From NCBI GenBank assembly GCA_029936705.1, contig JAPYSD010000251.1, positions 1-5,825 on the forward strand: a stretch of DNA of 5,825 nucleotides, given 5' to 3'. Numbering within the stretch: the stretch's first letter is position 1; every line of letters begins with the position of its first letter. Shown one piece after another: positions 1 to 4,911 of the stretch. The notes beneath the pieces are model-generated. The model was not told the origin of the DNA and made no database searches. It saw only the letters and a program-made list of their open reading frames with translations. The position numbers were made by a program, and so were the translations under genes. The DNA is from Croceicoccus sp. (GTDB taxonomy: Bacteria; Pseudomonadota; Alphaproteobacteria; Sphingomonadales; Sphingomonadaceae).

Positions 1-483
1 CTCTATCCGTTGATGAAGCGCATCACCTGGTGGCCGCAGGCGTGGCTGGGGCTGGTGTTCAGCTGGGGCGCGCTGGTCGGATGGGTCGAGGTGGGCGGCG
101 GGCACCTGCCGGTGCTGGCGGCGCTCTATGCCGGGTGCATCTTCTGGGTGATCGGCTACGACACGATCTACGCGGTGCAGGACATGGAGGACGACGCGCT
201 GGTCGGCGTGCGGTCCAGCGCGCTGGCGCTGAAAGGGCGGATCGTGCCGGGCGTGGCGGCCCTCTACGCGCTGGCGCTGCTGGGCTGGGGCGCGGCGATC
301 TGGCTGATCCGGCCCGACTGGATGGCGCTGCTGGCCCTGCTGCCGGTGGGGCTTCACCTGGGCTGGCAAGTGGTCACGCTCGACCCGGCGGACGGCATGA
401 ACGCGCTGGCTCGTTTCCGTTCCAACCGGCTCGCCGGGCTGCTTATGGCGCTGGCATTTCTGACGATTGGCAGCCTTCGCTGA
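1..483 (+). CDS. ubiA: 4-hydroxybenzoate polyprenyltransferase UbiA, C-terminal part (5' end outside window)
   Basis: Integral membrane prenyltransferase that attaches the polyprenyl tail to 4-hydroxybenzoate in ubiquinone synthesis. The reading frame is open from base 1 and ends at TGA 481-483, so about 160 C-terminal residues are present; family members are near 290-300 residues. The first visible residues (LYPLMKRITWWPQAWLGLVFSWG) fit the mid-protein YP-x-MKR...PQ...FSWG stretch of UbiA. The second Asp-rich prenyl-diphosphate/Mg2+ motif follows at nucleotides 160-195, DTIYAVQDMEDD, with the family's D-x-x-Y-A-x-x-D-x-x-D-D pattern. Hydrophobic segments before and after it (around LPVLAALYAGCIFWVIG, VAALYALALLGWGAAIWLI, WMALLALLPVGLHLGW and LAGLLMALAFLTIGSL) fit the C-terminal membrane helices. 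The true start lies upstream; the internal TTG at 10 and ATG at 13 are not starts. Other UbiA-superfamily members use different aromatic substrates, but the motifs fit UbiA proper. No convincing intrinsic terminator follows it. Confidence 0.9.
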   Translation, partial: LYPLMKRITWWPQAWLGLVFSWGALVGWVEVGGGHLPVLAALYAGCIFWVIGYDTIYAVQDMEDDALVGVRSSALALKGRIVPGVAALYALALLGWGAAIWLIRPDWMALLALLPVGLHLGWQVVTLDPADGMNALARFRSNRLAGLLMALAFLTIGSLR

Positions 484-580
484 CATCGCTTCGGCGCCTA
501 CCCCCAATGGCTAGGGTGAACAGCTTGCGGGGACTGGTCTAACAGCGATGTGGAAATCTGCCGAAAGCCTTTGCGGTGGC

Positions 581-590
581 GATTCGATTC
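581..590. promoter_or_regulatory. Tandem GANTC sites (CcrM-type methylation targets)
   Basis: Two GATTC pentamers lie back to back, 581-585 and 586-590. GANTC is the target of the cell-cycle-regulated adenine methyltransferase CcrM of alphaproteobacteria. In Caulobacter, methylation of GANTC in the ftsZ promoter region is known to affect ftsZ transcription. The only other GANTC sites I found in the window are at 1414-1418 and 2006-2010, both inside ftsZ coding sequence. Whether this organism has CcrM cannot be seen here. Confidence 0.55.
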
Positions 591-609
591 ATGCCACTAT
601 CATGCACAA

Positions 610-625
610 GTAACGGGGCTGTTAC
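610..625. repeat. Inverted repeat GTAAC-N6-GTTAC in the ftsZ leader
   Basis: Perfect 5-bp arms (610-614 and 621-625) flank a 6-nt spacer. The dyad is 16 bp across, a size that suits a dimeric regulator, but short arms of this kind also occur by chance. Its right arm is the beginning of the motif shared with the BI-1 leader. Confidence 0.35.
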
Positions 626-637
626 GGAACATCGCGG
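620..637 (+). promoter_or_regulatory. Shared motif copy 1 (TGTTACNGAACATYGCKG), upstream of ftsZ
   Basis: The sequence TGTTACGGAACATCGCGG matches 3821-3838, in the leader of the BI-1 gene, at 15 of 18 positions. The three differences are at positions 7, 14 and 17 of the motif. This copy ends 66 nt before the ftsZ ATG. I do not recognise the binding protein. It may be a regulator site common to the two genes. Confidence 0.4.
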
Positions 638-693
638 CGGTTCGGGATCACAGGATCCGGCGATGCGCCGTTGCGGGCCGACAGCGAGTTTGC

Positions 694-697
694 GGAG
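694..697 (+). promoter_or_regulatory. ftsZ ribosome binding site
   Basis: GGAG sits 6 nt before ATG 704. This is the best Shine-Dalgarno in the region and decides the start. The in-frame TTG at 671, 11 codons earlier, lacks comparable support and would add residues in front of the family-typical MSINIGPP beginning. Confidence 0.75.
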
Positions 698-703
698 ACC
701 TTA

Positions 704-2227
704 ATGAGCATCAATATCGGTCCGCCTGCGGTTGAGGAACTGCGTCCGCGCATTACCGTGATCGGCGTCGGCGGCGCAGGTGGCAACGCCATCGCCAACA
801 TGATCCAGGCGCAGATCGAAGGTGTCGACTTCATCGTCGCCAACACCGACGCGCAGGCGCTGAACACCGCGGTCTGCGAGGATCGCATCCAGCTTGGCCC
901 CGAAATCACGCAGGGCCTGGGCGCCGGTTCGCGCCCCGAGGTCGGGCGCGCCGCGGCAGAGGAAACGCTGCACGAGATCGACCGCATGCTGGACGGCGTC
1001 CACATGTGCTTCATCGCGGCCGGCATGGGCGGCGGCACCGGCACGGGCGCCGCGCCCGTGATCGCCAAGGCCGCGCGCGACAAGGGCGTGCTGACCGTGG
1101 GCGTGGTGACCAAGCCCTTCATGTTCGAAGGCTCGCGGCGCATGCGTTCGGCCGACGCCGGTATCGAGGAGCTGCAGAAGCACGTCGATACGCTGATCGT
1201 CATTCCGAACCAGAACCTGTTCCTGGTCGCCCGTCCCGACACCACTTTCAAGGAAGCGTTCCAGCTTGCCGACGAGGTGCTGCAGCAGGGCGTCCGCTCG
1301 ATCACCGACCTGATGGTCATGCCGGGCCTCATCAACCTCGACTTTGCCGACGTGCGTTCGGTCATGGGCGAGATGGGCAAGGCGATGATGGGCACGGGCG
1401 AGGCCGACGGCGAGAATCGCGCGCTCGAGGCTGCGGAGAAGGCGATCGCCAACCCGCTGCTCGACGGCGTGTCGATGACCGGTGCCAAGGGCGTCATCAT
1501 CTCGATCATCGGCGGCGAGGACATGCGTCTGATGGAAGTCGACGAGGCTGCGAACCACATCCGCGACCTGGTCGATCCCGATGCGAACATCATCTGGGGT
1601 TCGGCGTTCAATCCCGACCTCGAAGGCAAGATCCGCGTGTCGGTCGTCGCGACCGGCATCGACCAGGATGCCGAGCAGCCCGCCGCGCAGGCGCGTCCGT
1701 TCTCGCTGGGTTCGGGCCGCGCCCCGATGCGTCCCGGCACGGCACCCGCCACGCCGGCTCCCGCCGCCGCTGCTGCCAGCGAACCGGCGATGAAGCTGGC
1801 CGATCCCGCCGACGACCATACGCAGCGCCACCTGGGCGACGAAGGCGGCTTCGCCTCCGCCGACACGGAAGAGCCGCTGGATCTTGGCCTCGACATGGCC
1901 GAGGCGGAGGACGAGGACGAACTGCTGCTGGGCGACGGGTTCGAGGAAGAGCCCCGCGCCGCGCCTGCCGAACCCGCCCGCACCGAAGCCCGCGACACAT
2001 CGCGCGATTCGGGACCGATGGACGCGTCCTCGCGCACCGAATCGGCGCGCGGCTGGCGTCCGGCATCGGGCCAGGCGGCGGTGTCGGTCGGCGGCAGCAC
2101 GCTGTTCGAACGCATGGCCAACCTGTCGCGCAATCGCGAGGAAGCCCCCGCGGACGACCGTGAGGACGACGATGCGGCGGATCTCAACATCCCGCGCTTC
2201 CTCGGTCGCAACAACAACCGGCGCTGA
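704..2227 (+). CDS. ftsZ: Cell division protein FtsZ
   Basis: Tubulin-like GTPase that polymerises at midcell into the Z ring and organises the divisome. The 507-residue protein shows every expected part. The N-terminal GTPase domain has VGGAGGNA (about 22-29), NTDAQAL, the tubulin signature GGGTGTG at 109-115, and the T7 catalytic loop NLDFAD at 211-216, whose Asp213 and Asp216 complete the GTPase site of the adjoining subunit. The core ends near VVATGID (316-320). A linker of about 170 residues follows, rich in Ala/Pro and Glu/Asp (for example AEAEDEDELLLGDGFEEE), typical of disordered FtsZ linkers and about as long as in Caulobacter. The conserved C-terminal peptide is DLNIPRFLGRNNNRR (493-507); it keeps I-P-x-F-L but has Gly where many FtsZ proteins have Arg or Lys after FL. 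ATG 704 is chosen for its RBS and the family-typical N-terminus. ftsA is not upstream; ubiA is. Confidence 0.98.
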   Translation: MSINIGPPAVEELRPRITVIGVGGAGGNAIANMIQAQIEGVDFIVANTDAQALNTAVCEDRIQLGPEITQGLGAGSRPEVGRAAAEETLHEIDRMLDGVHMCFIAAGMGGGTGTGAAPVIAKAARDKGVLTVGVVTKPFMFEGSRRMRSADAGIEELQKHVDTLIVIPNQNLFLVARPDTTFKEAFQLADEVLQQGVRSITDLMVMPGLINLDFADVRSVMGEMGKAMMGTGEADGENRALEAAEKAIANPLLDGVSMTGAKGVIISIIGGEDMRLMEVDEAANHIRDLVDPDANIIWGSAFNPDLEGKIRVSVVATGIDQDAEQPAAQARPFSLGSGRAPMRPGTAPATPAPAAAAASEPAMKLADPADDHTQRHLGDEGGFASADTEEPLDLGLDMAEAEDEDELLLGDGFEEEPRAAPAEPARTEARDTSRDSGPMDASSRTESARGWRPASGQAAVSVGGSTLFERMANLSRNREEAPADDREDDDAADLNIPRFLGRNNNRR

Positions 2228-2231
2228 TCTC

Positions 2232-2245
2232 GGCCCGAAAGGGCT
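2232..2245 (+). other. Small GNRA-loop hairpin after ftsZ
   Basis: GCCC-GAAA-GGGC (2233-2244), with an outer G-T pair, forms a short stem closed by a stable GAAA tetraloop 5 nt after the ftsZ stop. It has no T-run, so it is not a convincing terminator by itself. Its 3' arm (AAAGGG, 2238-2243) could also serve as the ribosome binding site for the TTG start at 2253. Confidence 0.35.
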
Positions 2246-2252
2246 GACGTGC

Positions 2253-3086
2253 TTGAGGGCGGCGGGCTTGCTCGCCGCCCTTGCTGTATTGGTTGCCCCC
2301 GTGTCCGCGGTCCCTGCCAAAGCGCAGGGCCGCACGATCATCGTCAGCGATCCCGCCGCGGACCAGCGCCTGCTGGACGAGGCGACCGCCCGGCTGGCCG
2401 ACAATGCCGGCGATACGCAGGCCATGCGCGACGGCGCCAGCGCAGCGATCCGGCTGGGCGAGTACGAGGTGGCGCTCGGCTTCCTCAACCGGGCCGAGGT
2501 TGCAGCACCGGGCGATCCCTTCGTGCAGGCGGCGCGCGGAACCGTGATGGTGCATCTGGGCCAGCCGCGCATGGCGCTGCCCATGTTCGCGCAGGCCGAG
2601 CGGCTGGGCGCGCCCCCCGTGGACTTCGCAGCCGACCGGGGCCTCGCGCATGATCTGCTGGGCGACCAGCCAAGCGCGCAATATTACTATGCCATCGCCA
2701 ATCGCATCGCCCCCGATCCGGACGTGACACGCCGCCACGCGTTCAGCCTGGCCGTGGCGGGGCAGCGCGACGCGGCAGAGCGCATGCTGCAACCCCTGCT
2801 GCAGGCGGACGACCCGGCGGCATGGCGGATCCGCGCCTTCATGCTCGCGGTATCGGGACGCAGCGCCGAGGCGGTGTCGTTGCTCTATGCGGTGCTGCCG
2901 CGCCAGCTTGCGGACAATCTTGCACCCTATATGCGGTCGATCCCCCGCCTTGCGCCCGGACAGCAGGTGGCAGCAGCGCACCTGGGCATTTTCCCTTCGG
3001 AAATCAGCGTGATGCCGGACGGCGACCGCCTGGTTCCCGCCGGACGCCCCTTCGGCACCGACGACCAGCCCGACGACGAGGACTAA
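2253..3086 (+). CDS. Secreted TPR-like repeat protein, function unknown
   Basis: I do not recognise a named gene. From TTG 2253 the frame gives 277 residues. The N-terminus is a good Sec signal peptide: MR, a hydrophobic core AAGLLAALAVLVAPVSA, and likely cleavage after VPAKA before QGRTIIV (about residue 25/26), so the product should be periplasmic. The rest is helical with degenerate tetratricopeptide-like units of about 34 residues, such as RLGEYEVALGFLNRAEVAAPGDP (from residue 67), HLGQPRMALPMFAQAERLG, AVAGQRDAAERMLQPLLQADDP and AVSGRSAEAVSLLYAVLPRQ. TPR proteins usually act as protein-binding scaffolds. The C-terminus is short and acidic (DDQPDDED); no SPOR or other peptidoglycan-binding domain is visible. 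The frame is open further upstream inside ftsZ, but no ATG/GTG start there fits. TTG 2253 keeps the whole signal peptide and lies 9 nt after AAAGGG. The gap of 25 nt to ftsZ suggests co-transcription, which would place its role near the envelope or division; that role is inference. Confidence 0.8.
   Translation: MRAAGLLAALAVLVAPVSAVPAKAQGRTIIVSDPAADQRLLDEATARLADNAGDTQAMRDGASAAIRLGEYEVALGFLNRAEVAAPGDPFVQAARGTVMVHLGQPRMALPMFAQAERLGAPPVDFAADRGLAHDLLGDQPSAQYYYAIANRIAPDPDVTRRHAFSLAVAGQRDAAERMLQPLLQADDPAAWRIRAFMLAVSGRSAEAVSLLYAVLPRQLADNLAPYMRSIPRLAPGQQVAAAHLGIFPSEISVMPDGDRLVPAGRPFGTDDQPDDED
2255..2282 (+). other. Strong hairpin over the translation start of the TPR gene
   Basis: GGGCGGCGGG (2257-2266) pairs with CTCGCCGCCC (2271-2280) through ten pairs including one G-T, with loop CTTG. 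It can be extended by A2256-T2281 and G2255-T2282. The stem begins in the TTG start codon (2253-2255). The tail TTGCTGTATTGG is only mildly T-rich, so it is a poor intrinsic terminator, but the fold could attenuate readthrough from ftsZ or restrict translation of the TPR gene. It encodes part of the signal peptide at the same time (RAAGLLAAL). Confidence 0.5.
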
Positions 3087-3089
3087 GCC

Positions 3090-3114
3090 GCGCAGCGTCT
3101 TCGCGACGCCGCGC
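3090..3114 (+). other. Hairpin just after the TPR gene, possible weak terminator
   Basis: GCGC (3090-3093) and GCGTC (3095-3099) pair with GACGC (3105-3109) and GCGC (3111-3114) around a TTCGC loop, with one A-C mismatch. It begins 4 nt after the stop codon. No T-run follows (GAGGGGGCGGC), so it may be an RNA 3'-end structure or a factor-dependent stop rather than an intrinsic terminator. Confidence 0.3.
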
Positions 3115-3131
3115 GAGGGGGCGGCAAATCC

Positions 3132-3140
3132 TTATCCACA
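3132..3140 (+). promoter_or_regulatory. DnaA box (perfect TTATCCACA)
   Basis: TTATCCACA is the strongest consensus DnaA binding site (TTATNCACA). It lies 46 nt after the TPR gene and 131 nt before the ybjN start. At this base composition I expect only a few hundredths of such a site per window on both strands. Binding by DnaA is inferred, not shown. Confidence 0.5.
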
Positions 3141-3162
3141 TGCGGTGAACAACAGTATCGCG

Positions 3163-3171
3163 TTATGCACC
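3163..3171 (+). promoter_or_regulatory. Second DnaA-like box (TTATGCACC, 8/9)
   Basis: TTATGCACC matches TTATNCACA except at the last base. It has the same orientation as the perfect box at 3132, with the two starts 31 bp apart, about three helical turns. That spacing would place two DnaA molecules on the same face of the DNA. Confidence 0.35.
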
Positions 3172-3182
3172 GAGGCGATAAG

Positions 3183-3197
3183 TTAAGCCATTGTAAA
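3183..3197. promoter_or_regulatory. CtrA-like site TTAA-N7-TAAA
   Basis: TTAA (3183-3186), seven bases, then TAAA (3194-3197). The CtrA consensus of alphaproteobacteria is TTAA-N7-TTAA, so one base differs. It lies about 75 nt before the ybjN start, in the least GC-rich part of this gap. A single imperfect site is weak evidence. Confidence 0.25.
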
Positions 3198-3270
3198 GGC
3201 GGCCACGGCTGGTCCACCTGAGCGCAATGGCGGGTCATGGGGGTCCGCGCGACGGAGAGAGAACCGCTGC

Positions 3271-3777
3271 ATGATGAGTGAAAGCCAGGCCGAGGATCGC
3301 CACGAAGACGCGGCGCCGGTCGACATGCTGGTCTCTCTGTTCGAGGCGCGCGGCTGGCCCTACGAGGTGACCGGCGAGGACGAGATCGGCGGCGAGGTGC
3401 AGGGGGCCTGGGCAAAGTACCAGCTGCGCGCGATCTGGCGGCGCGAGGACAATGTCCTGCAACTCCTCTGCCTGCCCGAGGTGCGCGTGCCCGAGGACAA
3501 GCGCATCCAGATGTTCGAGCTGATGAGCCTGGTGAACGAGCAATTGTGGCTGGGCCATTTCGACCTGTGGTCGGCCGGTTCGGTACTGCTCTATCGGCAT
3601 GGCCTGATGCTGGGCGACGACGGGCTGCTCTCGCTCAGCCAGGCGCAGATGGCGGTGGAACAGGCCGTCGACGAATGCGACCGTTTCTATCCCGCGTTCC
3701 AGTTCGTCCTGTGGGGCGACCGTGATGCCGCCGACGCGCTGGCGAACGCGCTGGTCGACGCGGCGGGCGAGGCGTAG
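3271..3777 (+). CDS. YbjN domain-containing protein
   Basis: A 168-residue soluble protein of the YbjN family, common in alphaproteobacteria and without an agreed biochemical role; the E. coli namesake has been linked to motility and stress phenotypes. The fold resembles small type III secretion chaperones. Visible marks are an acidic N-terminus, PVDMLVSLFEARGWPYEVTG (about 16-35), a central strand region AKYQLRAIWRREDNVLQLLC, the family-typical NEQLWLGHFDLW (89-100) followed by VLLYRHGLML, and a C-terminal helix plus CDRFYPAFQFVLWG (136-149). There is no signal peptide or membrane segment. Start: ATG 3271, with GGAGAG at 3254-3259, 11 nt upstream; ATG 3274 is possible but further from that site. 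In many relatives proC lies close by; here the next gene is a BI-1 family protein after 157 nt. DnaA-like and CtrA-like sites lie upstream. Confidence 0.88.
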   Translation: MMSESQAEDRHEDAAPVDMLVSLFEARGWPYEVTGEDEIGGEVQGAWAKYQLRAIWRREDNVLQLLCLPEVRVPEDKRIQMFELMSLVNEQLWLGHFDLWSAGSVLLYRHGLMLGDDGLLSLSQAQMAVEQAVDECDRFYPAFQFVLWGDRDAADALANALVDAAGEA

Positions 3778-3820
3778 CGTTCCGGGGCACGCGCATTCCG
3801 GCGGCGCGACCGGACATATT

Positions 3821-3838
3821 TGTTACAGAACATTGCTG
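3821..3838 (+). promoter_or_regulatory. Shared motif copy 2 (TGTTACNGAACATYGCKG), upstream of the BI-1 gene
   Basis: TGTTACAGAACATTGCTG matches the ftsZ-leader copy at 620-637 in 15 of 18 bases. It ends 14 nt before the -35-like TTGAAA at 3853, a position suited to an activator. The inverted GTAAC arm found in the ftsZ leader is absent here, so the shared unit is the asymmetric 18-mer rather than the dyad. Confidence 0.4.
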
Positions 3839-3851
3839 GACCCCGGTTTTC

Positions 3852-3881
3852 CTTGAAATGGGGCGCGTCTGCGCCGATATT
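3852..3881 (+). promoter_or_regulatory. Promoter of the BI-1 gene, heat-shock (sigma32)-like
   Basis: CTTGAAA (3852-3858) is followed after 14 nt by GCCGATAT (3873-3880). Read as a housekeeping promoter this is TTGAAA-N17-GATATT (5/6 and 4/6). Read as sigma32 it is a perfect CTTGAAA -35 with 6/8 of CCCCATNT. The spacer holds a perfect inverted repeat GGCGC-GTCT-GCGCC (3862-3875). A transcript would start near 3888, about 45 nt before the ATG. The sigma-factor assignment is inference. Confidence 0.5.
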
Positions 3882-3934
3882 GACGACAGATCGTTCCCCG
3901 CCCCGGAGGAGCGACCAAGGAGAAGAACAAAGCT

Positions 3935-4687
3935 ATGGCAAACTGGAACGATCCCCAGCCCACGCGTCCGCAGACGCGCGCCGGCTTCGGCGCGTCCACG
4001 GGCCTCGGCGCAAGCGTGCCGCGCACCGGATATGATGCCGGCCTGCGCAAATACATGCTCTCGATCTACAACTACATGGCCTCGGCCGTGCTGCTGTCGG
4101 GTGTCGTCGCCCTGCTGATGGCCAGCTCAGGCATGACGGTCGCGATGGTCGGCTCGCCGCTGATGTGGCTGGTGATGCTGTCGCCGCTCGCCATCGTCTT
4201 CGCGATGAGCTTCGGCGCCAACCGCTTTTCGCTCGGAACGCTGCAGATGCTGTTCTGGGGTTTCGCGATCCTGATGGGCATGAGCCTGTCGACGATCTTC
4301 CTCGTCTACACGGGCGGATCGATCGCGGCGACCTTCTTTGCGACCGCGGGTGCGTTCGCTGGCCTGTCGCTGTTCGGCTACACGACCAAGAAGGACCTGT
4401 CCGGCATGGGCAGCTTCCTGATCATGGGCGTGATCGGCCTGATCATCGCCTCGGTCATCAACATCTTCGTGCAATCGACGGCCCTGATGTGGGCGGTCAG
4501 CTTCCTTGGCGTGCTGATCTTCGCGGGCCTGACGGCCTATGATACGCAGCGCCTGAAGATGCAGTACTACCAGCTCGCCGGGACGGAGTTCATGGGCAAG
4601 GCCGTGGTGCTGGGCGCGCTGTCGCTCTACCTCGACTTCATCAACATGTTCCAATTCCTGCTCGCCTTCATGGGCCAGCGCGACTGA
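3935..4687 (+). CDS. Bax inhibitor-1/YccA family membrane protein
   Basis: A 250-residue polytopic inner-membrane protein of the BI-1 (TMBIM, UPF0005) family. Bacterial members are YccA/YbhL-like proteins; Bacillus YetJ is a pH-sensitive calcium leak channel and E. coli YccA interacts with the FtsH protease. After a soluble N-terminus of about 40 residues, rich in Arg and Pro, come seven hydrophobic segments at roughly 43-63, 75-93, 100-122, 128-148, 156-178, 182-203 and 220-245. The family signatures are present: LTAYDTQRLK with Asp203 in helix 6, and LYLDFINMFQFLL with Asp234 in helix 7, corresponding to the paired Asp residues of the YetJ pH sensor. Start: ATG 3935 with AAGGAG at 3917-3922, 12 nt upstream. 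It has its own promoter (3852-3881), and a strong terminator follows at 4734, so it is likely monocistronic. Substrate and partner here are unknown. Confidence 0.93.
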   Translation: MANWNDPQPTRPQTRAGFGASTGLGASVPRTGYDAGLRKYMLSIYNYMASAVLLSGVVALLMASSGMTVAMVGSPLMWLVMLSPLAIVFAMSFGANRFSLGTLQMLFWGFAILMGMSLSTIFLVYTGGSIAATFFATAGAFAGLSLFGYTTKKDLSGMGSFLIMGVIGLIIASVINIFVQSTALMWAVSFLGVLIFAGLTAYDTQRLKMQYYQLAGTEFMGKAVVLGALSLYLDFINMFQFLLAFMGQRD

Positions 4688-4733
4688 CCTGACGGTTCGG
4701 GCTGCCATGGCCCGCACCTGACCGATGAAAATG

Positions 4734-4770
4734 AACGCCCGACCGGATAGAACTTCCGGTCGGGCGTTTT
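4734..4770 (+). terminator. Rho-independent terminator of the BI-1 gene
   Basis: A perfect 14-bp stem: AACGCCCGACCGGA (4734-4747) with TCCGGTCGGGCGTT (4755-4768), loop TAGAACT. The stem runs into a T-run (4767-4770, then CCTT), 46 nt after the stop codon. The minus-strand reading also ends in CATTTTC, so it could work in both directions, although no minus-strand gene needs it here. Confidence 0.92.
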
Positions 4771-4856
4771 CCTTGTGGAAGAGAGGGATAGGCCGGGTGC
4801 AGCCCGGATGGCAAAAGCGCATGTTCGGGCCTTCACCCGGGCGCAAGCTGCGCTCT

Positions 4857-4864
4857 GCTATAAC
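4857..4864 (+). promoter_or_regulatory. Candidate -10 element for the lipoprotein gene
   Basis: GCTATAAC matches the Caulobacter-type housekeeping -10 consensus GCTANAWC at every position and lies 47 nt before the GTG start. The nearest -35-like element, TTCACC at 4832-4837, is 21 nt from TATAAC, too far for a standard promoter. The -10 is therefore good and the -35 poor. The rest of 4771-4911 shows only short CCGGG/CCCGG repeats. Confidence 0.4.
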
Positions 4865-4911
4865 GCGATGGCAGCCGTAGAACTCGCCAGACGAAACAAC
4901 AGGAAAAAATC

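Larger units (their letters stand above)
484..703 (+). promoter_or_regulatory. ftsZ upstream regulatory region
   Basis: This 220-nt gap between ubiA and ftsZ holds no credible gene: small frames through it lack a recognisable product and continue into ftsZ out of frame. It contains two adjacent GATTC sites (581-590), a -10-like TATCAT (598-603) with only a poor -35 partner, the inverted repeat GTAAC-N6-GTTAC (610-625), a motif shared with the BI-1 leader (620-637), and a small CGGCG-ATG-CGCCG hairpin (658-670). The length and these elements suggest that ftsZ has its own promoter here rather than depending on readthrough from ubiA. The exact start of transcription cannot be told from sequence. 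Confidence 0.6.

Noticed and set aside
627..643. LexA box in the ftsZ leader
   Set aside because: GAAC and GTTC are present but separated by 9 nt; the alphaproteobacterial box needs 7.
626..650. EcfG general-stress promoter at GGAAC before ftsZ
   Set aside because: No CGTT lies 16-17 nt after GGAAC, and the second copy of the motif has AGAAC instead.
671..703. TTG 671 as the ftsZ start, adding 11 residues
   Set aside because: It lacks as good a ribosome binding site as ATG 704, and the family N-terminus begins at MSINIGPP.
550..735. Small plus-strand frame of 61 codons in the ftsZ leader
   Set aside because: It has no ribosome binding site, no recognisable product, and runs out of frame into ftsZ.
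1884..2252. Extension of the TPR frame far into ftsZ
   Set aside because: The extra residues are an out-of-frame reading of the FtsZ linker, and would bury the signal peptide in mid-protein.
622..2584. Long minus-strand open frames (531 and 627 codons) opposite ftsZ and the TPR gene
   Set aside because: They lie antisense to certain coding sequence, are Arg/Ser/His-rich low-complexity translations, carry no recognisable domain, and are expected in GC-rich DNA.
3790..3808. Hairpin CGCGC/GCGCG after ybjN as terminator
   Set aside because: Five-bp arms with a 9-nt loop and no T-run are commonplace in DNA this rich in G+C.
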